The position numbers were made by a program, and so were the translations under genes. DNA of 64,000 bases from Sarcocystis neurona (taxonomy: Eukaryota; Apicomplexa; Conoidasida; Eucoccidiorida; Sarcocystidae), in assembly GCA_000727475.1 (NCBI GenBank), contig KL647306.1:2277642-2341641 (forward strand), in the 5' to 3' direction. This document shows, one piece after another, positions 9,395-19,526 of the stretch. The notes beneath the pieces are model-generated. The model made no database searches, had not been told where the DNA came from, and saw only the letters and a program-made list of their open reading frames with translations. The stretch's first letter is position 1; every line of letters begins with the position of its first letter.

Positions 9395-12300
9395 ATGGCG
9401 ACTCTTTTTCTTCCGTCTGCAGCTGCGGCGGCAAGACGTCCAGGTGGATCTACTCTGCTCTCTCTTTCCGCTGCTGCTCTCCCCCGCAGCTGGGCCTCAA
9501 CTTTTCCTCTCCGTTGTTCGCGTGCTGCTGGTGTTCCTGCGGCTGCTCCTTCTTCGTCGATCTCACGTTGTAGATATCCACCACGGCACTGCCTCCCTTC
9601 ATCAGTCCGACCAGCCCCAACATCGGTGGTAGGAGCCCGCGCTGCAGTGGCCGCGGCAGCTCGTTTCTCTGCAGCAGCAGCAACCGCGACAGGATCGCGG
9701 TCGGTCACAGAAGCCGGAGCCTGCAGAGCAGCTGCAGGCACAAAAGATGGAGCAGCGGGAGCAGCAGAAGATGAGGTAGGGAGGCACACGTTTGTCAGGA
9801 AGGTGGAGAAGCGCTTCTTCAGCAGCGGCAGAGAAGGAGGAAGCGCAACAGCAACAGGAGGAGGAGGGCAAGAACAGCAGCAGCAGCATGAGAGCGAGCA
9901 GCAAGGGGGGGGGAGCCACCCCACGCTGGAAGGCCGGTACGCAGCGGCGCTGCTGCGCGCAGCAAAGCAGCAAAATCAACTGCAGGCGGTGTACGGAGAA
10001 ATGGCGAATCTGAAGGAGCTGCTGCAGCAAAGCGACGACTTCAAGCGTTTCGTGGAGACCCCCGCGTTGTCGTCCCCGCAGAAGCAGACCCTGCTGCATC
10101 AGCTCTCGGCCACGTACAAACTGCAGCCGCTGACCAGCAACCTTCTCCACACGCTGCTGGAAAACAGACGCCTGCCGCTGCTGGCCAGAGTCGCCGATGC
10201 CTTCGAAGTCCTCTACAGGAAGGAAATGGGAGAAATTCGCTGCCTAGTTTCGAGCGCTCAGGTGAGGCGCACGGGCCACGGGGAAACGCAGACATACATA
10301 TATGCATGTACGCATCTGTGAAGCAGGAGACGCATGCATGGGTCCGCTTCGGGAACACGGGCATGCGCGTGCCGCCCATTCTAAAAGAAAAAGGCAGTCC
10401 AGAAGCTGCCCGTATTGACGCGCGCAGGTGCGCGCTTCACGTACACGCGGGGCCTGGAATACGCGCACATGCGTCCGGATACTGAGAGAAGAAGGAAAGG
10501 CAGAGGAAAAGGTGGTGCCTGTCCACATGTAGGGCGAGACGTAGACAGAAAGGATGCTGCCGCAGCTTCGTATATCTCTACAGGGCCACAAGTGTACATA
10601 TATATGAAGAGGAAAACAGGGCGTTCCATTGCACATGCGTCCGTGTGTATTATTGATCAAGAGAAACCGAGAGAAAAAAGGGAAGAGAAACTACAAATGT
10701 GGACGCCTATATATGTGTGTGGTGACCTCTCTAGAGAGAGGGTCGGAAAGGAAAGGCTACACCAGGGACAAGGGGCCTATAGAGAAGGAAGGCTGCGCAT
10801 CACCGCCGTGCTACAAGTTGACTGCACAGACATATATACACGTACGATCTGTATGTATATGTACCTGCCTGCGATATATACATCCGAACAGATACAGACG
10901 TATGTGAGATATATATATATGTGTGCAGTATACATGTATATGTCTATAAAGAGAGGGAGGGGAAGAGAAAGCCAAGCGTGTGTGTGTGGCGCGCATGTAT
11001 ATATATGCGTGTGTCGAGCGAGGTGGAGACGAGGACGCGGATCAAACGAAAGACCCCGCCGGTCCAGGAGCGCGGGGGGCTGCTGCCAGGGAGGTCGTCT
11101 GCGCCGATGTGTCGCGCACAGGAGAGGCGCGACCGTCCGCAGGCGTCTTCGTCTATGCGTGCGTGTGTGTGGGCAGACGTAGGTCCAAGCTTCCATAGAT
11201 TTGTATGGAGAGTAAAGCTGCGGGGGTTAGTCCGGAGACGTGTCGCGCGTTTAGCAGGGCGGTGGACATGGCACAGATACAGCAGGTGGGAGGTCCTTGA
11301 GATGGATATGCGTACAGAAAGGGGAGGAAAGGAAGACGTGTGTAGACGTGTTTTTCCTGGCGGAAAGTAGTCTCAGTCGTGTGCTGCGGGACGGGTTCGT
11401 GTACGTGCGTGTGGACGCCCCTGCCCGTGTCACTTTTGACTCCCCGCTGCTGAGCGGGGGCGCGCTCGTACGAGAGTCCGGGCCTGCGACTGCCGCTAGG
11501 CATGCCGACTTCACCACCGTGTAGGGGAATGTGTGGAGAACTTATTTCGTAGGTGCCCTAGGGAGAGACGCGCAGGACGGGAATGCGTCTACATTTGTCT
11601 CTGTCTTACGCGGATATATGTCTGCATACACACACAGGTGTGGTCGATCGAGCACGTCTCGCTTTATATATGTGCGTCTGGGCATCCTTCATGGAGGGAC
11701 AGGGGCAGAAGAACGGGCTGTAAAGAAACACGAGAGATAGAAGCGTGGCGGGGGTGTGGAAGATTCGCAGGAAGGATCGCCAAGTGGACGTTGACGTGGT
11801 GAAAGAGAGGCACACACTCGTGTCTATACGGACACGAACGCGCCAAGAAAAAGGCCGGGGAAAAAGTCGTCAGGCGATTGCGGCTGCTTCTGCGCAGCTG
11901 CTGCGAAGTTTCTCTGTGTTGCTTGAGGAGGGTGAAAAAGGCGCTGCTGGGGTGATGTGGTGCTGTTGCAGCCTTTGACCTCGCAGCAGCAGAAGGATGT
12001 GGTCGCGGCTCTGCAGAAACGTGCAGGGCCTCGTGCAAAGCTCATACTAGAGTACGTTGTGAATCCCCAGCTGCTGGTAAGCGTTTCCTCACGATCCCTC
12101 GCTGCCGCTTCGGAGTGGTGGTGGGCCGCCGCGACGCCGCTGCGTAGGGGGAGCGCTTCTTGTCTTCTATCCTTGCTGCCGCGGCGGATAAGGCTGCTGT
12201 TGCCACTCGAGTGGCTCCTCGTCTTCCTGCAGCTGCTAGGGGTACTCCTTTTCTGCTCGCTCTTCTGCTTGATTGCTGCTGCTGCCTGCGTTGCTGCTGC

Positions 12301-13163
12301 AACTCTTGCCGCTGCCGTTTCCCGCTTCCGTTTGTCGCCCGGCGATAAAAGCAGGTTGCGGGATACGCAGCGGGGGGTGACGCGTTGCGCCCTTTTGCTG
12401 CTGTTTCTCAGCTCGCGTGAGACGGTTCTTGGGGCTGCTCTCTCAACGACCGCACCTGCTGCTGCTCGTAGAATGTGGTGCCTGCTGCTGGTGCTGCTGC
12501 TGCTCTACGTTGTAGAGGCCGTTTTCGCTGCTGTGCTGCTGCTGCTGTTGCCGCTGTCGCTTTGCGTTGGGGAAGCCGCTCACAGCTACGCTGCTGCTGC
12601 GGCTGCGGCCTCCGCATGCGTCTTGATCCTCCCACCGCCGCTGCTGCTTGGAGTATCTCTGCAGCGTTTTTCTGCTGCTTCGGTGTGTGCACAGGCCCAG
12701 ATGCGTATCATGTGTGCAAGCAGTCTTTGTGGCTCCGCGCCGCCGACTGGTCTACGGCTACAGCGTCTGTTGCCCGCTGTGCGTGCGCTGGGGGTCTGGT
12801 TTCACGGCTAGCCTTGAGAGACATAGTGGAAAGCGCATAGAGACGTAGAGTTAAGGAACAGGAATTATAGGATACGCCGCGCATACGCACAAACAGACGG
12901 GAAGGCAGCAGGCGGAAAGATAACCCCAAGAGCAGAGAATCTCTTTTTGATGCATGCAGCAAGAGCCATGAACAACGCCGTGGGGGGAGCGTGACTTGAG
13001 CATGCAAATTCAGGTGGACAGGGAAGAATGAACGAAATTCTGTCTTTTTGTGTGGCTGCGCTCGCAGGGCGGATTAGTTGTGCGACTAGGAGAGCAGGTG
13101 CTCGATTTCAGCGTCGCCACCCGCATCGATCGACTGCAGGCGCAGCTGATGACCCCTCTTTAA
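9395..13163 (+). CDS. OSCP: Mitochondrial ATP synthase OSCP/delta subunit
   Basis: Three exons: 9395-10261, 11972-12076, 13068-13163, all joined in phase 0, giving 355 residues. Donors are CAG|GTGAGG and CTG|GTAAGC; acceptors are TTGCAG|C and TCGCAG|G. The product is the oligomycin-sensitivity-conferring subunit, which ties the peripheral stalk to the F1 head of mitochondrial ATP synthase. Residues 178-285 form the family's N-terminal helical domain, beginning LEGRYAAALLRAA and including LSSPQKQTLLHQLS. Residues 286-355 form the C-terminal domain, with PLTSQQQKDVVAALQKR, then GGLVVRLGEQVLDFSVATRI, matching the conserved Gly-(V/I)-(V/I)-(V/I)-R-x-G-x-x-(V/I)-D-x-S signature. The first 177 residues are Ala-rich with a short Gln run (159-173) and contain RFFSS at 140-144, a typical presequence cleavage motif. 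The start is the only in-frame ATG before the domain. The downstream exons are short and sure; the long leader is less certain and could hide an intron. Confidence 0.92.
10262..11971 (+). other. OSCP intron 1 with microsatellites
   Basis: A 1710-base GT-AG intron (GTGAGG...TTGCAG). It contains cata/tata blocks at about 10290-10310, 10590-10606, 10828-10935 and 10995-11008, and a small ctg-rich patch shortly before the acceptor. Several + and - frames of 70-250 codons fall inside it; they are not conserved in any way I can see and are ignored. Confidence 0.85.
12077..13067 (+). other. OSCP intron 2, CTG-rich and open in frame
   Basis: A 991-base GT-AG intron (GTAAGC...TCGCAG). Its first 735 bases are dense in ctg/gct triplets and carry no stop in the frame of exon 2, so unspliced RNA would encode 244 extra Leu/Ala/Cys-rich residues. 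The true continuation is clear: GGLVVRLGEQVLDFS in exon 3 completes the OSCP C-terminal domain. Confidence 0.85.
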
Positions 13164-13274
13164 AGCTTGGTACTGTGCAACAGGCGCCACTGCAGTGAAG
13201 AGTGCGCTACAACGCGAAACATTGATTTTTCAGCCCGTCCAGACTGTGTAAATTCACCGAGTCAGAATTCGTGC

Positions 13275-13392
13275 ACACGTATATAGGTATGTGTAAGTGT
13301 GTTTTCTCGAGAACATACACATACATGCGTACACACGTGTCATGCATCTCGCTGTGTACGCACATGTGTGTATATATATATAGGTGTGTATC
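13275..13392. repeat. TG/TA/CATA microsatellite after OSCP
   Basis: Mixed gtgtgt, catacaca and (TA)n runs starting about 110 bases after the OSCP stop. This is the last sizeable block of the repeat-rich segment; beyond it trinucleotide tracts are essentially absent for 48 kb. Confidence 0.7.
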
Positions 13393-13399
13393 CGGAGGT

Positions 13400-16300
13400 A
13401 CTGGACAAACTCACGCGTTGACGTGAGTGGTAAACTGCCTTTCTAAGAAACTCTGCGGCAAAGAAGAGCAGCGTCGCGTCTTTTGGCTAGAAGAAGAACC
13501 ACGGCCGCTGCTACACACAACTGTTTGTCACGCTCTATGGCAACTATGGTTGCTGTTGCTAAACAGACATATTGCGTTTACGAAAATGCTATGCAAGTCA
13601 CTTCCGCGAAACATCGATTCCTTCACAGGTCTGATAAAGCATTCTGGTGAGTGAAGTGCAGAAACGAGGACGGAACAGGCTCTGCTAGAAATCGCTTAAA
13701 CTGTACTTTTCTATAACATTTGAGCCGCAAACGGGTGAGGATGACCTACAGGCGACTGTAAATCTTCCACTGAAAAGGCGGTGGTATGGTGAGAGTGAAA
13801 GACAATAGCGACTACATGGAAGCTACGAGCGAACGGCACCTACAGGCGCGCTACAGGCCACTTATCTGAGGATTCACTTTGCGAATATATGCAAAATAAT
13901 TGCACGAACCGGTACTGGTACCAGCATCTGTATCCCTCTTTTTTCATCATTACTGTCTTTTCCCCACGAATACCTCGTGTGGACTGACTGTTGGACTATC
14001 TTAGTATGTGAGCGAACTAACACACTTTTGCCGACCTGATGGGAGACAAGCTCTTAGGAGGGTGAGACAGCCGTTTGAGAATGAAGAAGCGAAAGGTACT
14101 CGAAGGAATAGGCACGTGGTGAAATGAAAAAAGAAACGCGAACCAATCCAGTGGCGTACTCCGAGGCAAGATTATTAATCGGAACGATTTGAAGGGTGCC
14201 CGCTGGCAAAAGTACTAGTCGTAATGCAGTACGTGGTCTATACGGGATTATAGATGATCACATTGCAGGGTAGTTAAAAAACATTGCCGCCTAAACTACG
14301 CCAGAGGGCAAAACAGACGGAGCGACGCACGACGCGCAAAGTGAGAGCTAAAAGAGCACAAATGTAAATTGTAAGCTGATTGATACCAGATACGAATAAC
14401 AAGTGGAAAAGGGTGGGAGTGACTCAGGTGCACGAAAGCTGAAGAAGGGATATCTGGAATATCTGAACAAACAGAAAATCTCAAGAGTCGGCGGGGTAGG
14501 AGTTGCGTGTAAATATCGCGGCAATGGGTAGTGGACACCGGGCGTTGCACTGCCGCAGTGGAGCACAGTGGTGCAACTGCTGCGAACGACGAACTACTTG
14601 GCAGGTTTACAGAGGTTCTACGGCGAAAGCCTGCAGGCACTTCCACATCTCACCAGCTATCCGTACGGTTATCTTGGACACGCGTGTGGGGACAACCTGT
14701 GGTATCGAAGGGCAGTTAGTGTAGCTGGTAGCGAAGCACCTCCGAGCAAATGTTGATTTTCCACCCCGTCTCATAAGCTGCAGTTGGTACGAGTTCCTGA
14801 CGGGTGTCATGCCTGACCAGGGTACCGGCTGCAAACAGGCTTCTCCCACAAGTATCTGGGTGGAGTTCGCCTTCAGCGACGAGAACTCAACCCCGCTTTT
14901 CAGACTTTCTGCGTTCACTGGTGAACAGCGGATGTGAGTGGTGGTCCGTCCGTGGAAACAACGTACCGATTGTTTCAGCTGCGACAGAGTGATGCTGCGT
15001 GTTGACGGGTTCTCGCACAAGGGGACGTGAGATCATCTGTCAACTGCAGAATGATGTCTGTGTCTCGGGCGCAGTGATAGGCAGCACTGGTCACCGGAAT
15101 CTATGCAACGTCGTATTGCTTTACCGCTTAAGGAATCTATGTATACTGGAGTAGCAACGGACAGAGGACCTCCGACCAGCACCGCCCAGCACACGTTCAT
15201 GTCCCCCTTTTCTTCCTCCGCATCGGATATGGTCAACACATAACCTGCGAAGCAACCTTGCTTGCGGCTTGAACGACAGTTCAGCAGGAGGAAGAAAATT
15301 TAACGTGTGTAGAGGACCACTTCTCGCTTCGCTTATCACGACATGCACCTCTCACGTGTTAGAACGCTGGCAACGTAAACTTGCCAGATACGTGGATACC
15401 ACGTGCAAATTCAGCGGAATTTGGGTGCTTCTGAAGTGGTTCCATCCAGTTGTAATCCACAGCTGTTCGCGACAACATAACGCTGTCGACTCTTCTAGAA
15501 AGATTTGGTGTCATCGGGCTCATAGTTTAAGCTGCTGTCCTTTGTTTTACTGGTAGGCGTTAGTCACAACACTGCTCCTTTCAAGCTGTTGTTTTGGCAG
15601 CAAAGTAAGGACGTGCTGCCGACTTGATGGCGTGAGACAGACCGTTCAGGAGCCGTCACGTATTTGTGACCTACTTCATTAGCCATCTCGTGAGTACACC
15701 TCGATTCCCTCTTCTATGTTTATAACAATGATGTAGACGAAGCAGCGCCCCTCTCACGATCTATCACTCTATTCGGGTAACAGCTGACACTGTGATTACA
15801 CTTGTAACATACCAAAGATCCACTGCTGTCCCACCGCTCGGCGGCAGGAGTTTTTCAACGCACCCTCCTCAACCTGACTTCTTGTCAGTGACACTCGCGT
15901 GCACCGTCTCTGCTGCTCCACGCCATCGTGTGACAGGTCCCTCTGTGCTAGTCGTGTAAGTACGCGATTTCTGTGTATTAGACGGTGACGTCAGTAGAAC
16001 GTTACCTGTCCCAGGTAAGATAGCACGTCGCACTTCTGAGGGGACCGCAGAACCTAACGCTTACACCTCCTTGCTTGTTTAAGAAGTCTGCCCATGCGTT
16101 TAGTGTGATCGGTCTGCCGAGGCATTTGCCTGCCCAGGCCACACAACAGCTATATCACTCCATGCTTTTCGCGTTCATTATTTTCCAGAAAAATTCGCCT
16201 GCGGAAAACGATCACGGACACGTCTCAACTGAGCAGCTCTTCAGCACCTCCGTAGTGCGGAAAGGATCTGAATTTTCGCATTTATTCGATAAAGGCGGAC

Positions 16301-17800
16301 TGCAGGGTAGTCACTGAGGTGGTGCCTTGTGGCTTCTCTATCAAAGTGAGAAGTGATCGGCTTGAGCCGCCAAATATGTGTGGCACTACAGGTACAAGTT
16401 AGAAGCCATGCGGAAATAATGTATGCAGCCGGTCCGCACGTGTTTCATCCTCTGCAGTGCGACACATGGTTCATTCTGCAGCGCCTGCAGAGTGTGCTCA
16501 TTCTAGTTAGAACATCCTCGGGCACACTCGCTGCCGACTGTATCGATACGCCACTATTGGCGTCCCTTCTGGAGAACAATATGTATTACTTAGGTCATCC
16601 ACCGCAGATATACGATTGCGTCCACGTGCATTTGCGTAGAACCCCACCGGCACGCGTATCACTGCTGCTACCTAGTGCAGATCATGTGCCACCCAGATGC
16701 GAACGCGGTCGTGTTTTCGTGGCAGGACACTTCGAATCAAGGATGAGGCACGTCCCTTGGCTGAGGCTTATAGCGCCCGGCCATCAAACGTATGCGAGCG
16801 GCAGACATACACTCGGGTGCTGCGGCCTTTCACAATGCTCGGGCTTCAAAGCCAGGTCGGCGGCACGCCAGTGTCTGTCCCGTAGGGGCTCCCATGGAGA
16901 TGTTAGCAGCGCGCAAAAACTCGGTCGTCGAAGTCGCTGCAAATGCCTTACAAGGTCTGAAAGGCCCACGTATCAGTACAAAGCTCAGTGGCCCTTGCAT
17001 TTAGTGCCGTACAAGCCACAGGTAACTAAACTACTCGCGAAATTCCCCAACCTCCCCGACGCCTCATGAAGACTAAGGGCGGGTTGAGAAGAGCACCGTG
17101 GCAAGGCGACAGACACCTCAAAACATTCTCGAACTTTTTCTTCTGTACACTAAAGCAGACCTCTACACTCTGACATGTTTAGCCTTCAGGTTATACGTGT
17201 CTGTTTACTTCGCACACGCGCCTGCATGTGCCGGCCGTACCCTTGACGCATGCAACGAAACCTCCAGCGTAGCCTCACTATCCACTTTTCAGCCTACCTT
17301 ACTATGCACCGCGACAATCTTCAGGATAAGATTATCTTTGAACACCCACTTCTAACACACAGTTTGGTCAACGATTTTTCTCCTCTTCCCACCTTGCGGG
17401 TTATTTAGATTTTGCTACCGTAAACCAGTAGATTTTCGGGTGCCTCTGAACCAGATTTCCCAGGTCGCTTGAAGAGTCGACCACCTACGACGTGTAGGAT
17501 TCCCCGCTTACCACGTGACGCGTCCCATCATGTCCATCACGTTTTAGCAATGTTCTCCTCACAAGTATCTCAGGCACATGTTTTCTGCTGAAAATGCAGA
17601 AAAATACTTCGTTTTCAGCTGCCGGGACTAGAGGATAATACAAGGTATTGCCGCTCCAGGTGCTTTTTCACACGGTGTTCGAAAAGCGATCCCTGATACC
17701 TATAGTGATCTCGTCATATCTTTCTGCAAGCATGGCAGTAGAAACATGGTTACGGCAAGAGAATCAGACCAGAGCACAAACCGGCAAAAGTGCGGATTGT
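13400..17800. other. Repeat-poor stretch without an assignable gene
   Basis: Balanced composition, few microsatellites, no CAG tracts. The longest frame (16353-17069, +, 238 codons) is rich in Arg, His, Cys and Ser without hydrophobic periodicity or a motif, and I regard it as chance. Good-looking acceptors (a pyrimidine run then CAG) occur at about 13232, 14974 and 17618 on the + strand, so spliced genes with small exons cannot be excluded. Confidence 0.5.
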
Positions 17801-17808
17801 CGGAGGGG

Positions 17809-17850
17809 ACTCCTTCACACCATGATCAGACTCCTTCACACCACGATCAC
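17809..17850. repeat. 21-base tandem duplication
   Basis: Two adjacent copies of a 21-base unit starting actccttcacacca, differing at two positions. It lies in DNA with no assigned gene. Confidence 0.85.
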
Positions 17851-18385
17851 TGTCGTAGACTCTTTTCCGTTGTTGGCTTCACCCTGCTCAACGACAGTGC
17901 GTGTCTTGCTGGCAGAGACTTATCATGCCACACGGGGTACCACTGATGGTGTCCAGCAACCTGTACGAAGTGGGCGAGTGACGCGGAGACCTGCACATGT
18001 TTTTCGACGCGTCATTCGGTGTCTGCGCGACTGCCATTGGACACAACTCACAGTGTAGGCGGATATCATACACCGGGATTTTTGCTACTACGCAGTGAGT
18101 TCTAGACGCTGTCGCTGAGAGTACGACGTGATTAAGCCTGCGAACATTTCAACGGCAAATGAACTGTCATGTCCAGGCGAACGACACTTCTGTCGTAGTG
18201 TAAACGAACTTTCGTGACTTCGCTCGTCCTAAGTTGTACATTCGCCAGGAAAAAATGAGGCCCAAAGCACTAACAGCAAACGTGAAGCAGCAAAATTCTA
18301 CCCTTCCCGGCTCAGCGGTGAGCCGGACGTGGGTTTCGTGCCTAGCCTTGTGGTAAGTATATTAATTCGGACTCTCGAAGAAGCG

Positions 18386-18437
18386 TACGTTGCATGTGTA
18401 AACACAGTCAATACGTTGCATGTGTAAACACAGTCAA
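18386..18437. repeat. Perfect 26-base tandem duplication
   Basis: Two identical adjacent 26-base copies starting tacgttgcatgtgtaaac. The lack of any difference suggests a recent event, unlike most other duplications in this half of the window. Confidence 0.95.
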
Positions 18438-19497
18438 AGGCGCACCTGTCGGTCAGCCTGCGAGGCGTTCTCCTCGCGGCAGGTGCAGTAGCGAGCTTCC
18501 GCGCACACGCAACGGTTGACACATTTAACGGTCTCATCTACTGTAAGGAAAACTGTGTGCACTTGGTTGTAAAGGTATTCTGGAAAATGCGGCTCACGAC
18601 TAAACGTGTTATCAATCGGCAAATCCATTTGTACAGGAAGCAGGTGCCCCTTCCAAGCATCGTTGCACTAGCTACCGTGGCACCGGTGTAGCGCCCCCCC
18701 GCTCTCTACGGGAATGACCTGCACTGCATGGCAGACAGGGATTCTGAGCTCAACAAGCATGTGATTGTTCACATTAGAAAAGGAAGGACGCGTGAGCGAG
18801 AGGAACTCTGCTGCGTTGTTCATTCAACGTTGCTAGCGGAGCCGACTTGTAATGAACGCGCCATCTCTGCTGTGAAGGTGCACTTTTTACGGTTAGCTTT
18901 GCTGTCTCGGGTTTTCATGCGTCTTCATATAGGTACCCCTCCAAGTTTCGGCTAGAATAATCCTGCCTGTTGAAGAGCTGAACTCACGAAAGTCCAAAAC
19001 TGCTTCGCTAGAAGAGGCGCTATCCATGTCATAGTTCGCGTTCTTCACCTCCGCGTACGAATCCTTTCCGAACTCTACAATCCTCGTCGGCATGCATTCG
19101 CCATTGCCCGACTGCCTCCCGTTAAATTGACTTTTTAGTCTCCGTAGCAGAAGAGAACAAGCCCGGTGGGAGTGTGGGTTGTGTCTCGCCTGAAGTGAGG
19201 TCTCCACAGAGCCACGAAGCTGAAATCACCGGCATCTACACGTTGTGTCACAAGTGATAACCTCAGGTGGAACTAGCGAACAGTATACTGGCCCGTGCGA
19301 GCAGGCCAGCGTTTAACTGTGATAGTATATCCGCAATAAGTAGCAGAACACATGATGAAGTTCTACAGCAGCGGACCTGTTGAACCACGATAGTCTGCTG
19401 GGTGCTAAGGGGTGACTACCAGGGACCCACGATCCCTGTCTCAATTCAAATAGCAGTAGAACGGGAATAATGGCGCGGTAATTCGACGACAGAGCGG

Positions 19498-19526
19498 TGA
19501 ATGCAGGCGTCTGACGCCTGCATTCA
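19498..19526. other. Perfect 14-base inverted repeat, 1-base spacer
   Basis: Arms tgaatgcaggcgtc (19498-19511) and its exact reverse complement (19513-19526) flank a single T. The hairpin or cruciform would be very stable. No T-run follows on either side, there is no gene nearby, and no target-site duplication is visible, so its role is unknown. Confidence 0.9.

Noticed and set aside
11957..12811. 284-codon frame as a separate gene
   Set aside because: Its start covers OSCP exon 2 and the rest is the open CTG-rich intron 2; the OSCP domain clearly continues at 13068 instead.
16353..17069. 238-codon + strand frame
   Set aside because: The composition is rich in Arg, Cys, His and Ser with no hydrophobic pattern or motif, and a length of this order is expected a few times by chance in 64 kb read in six frames.
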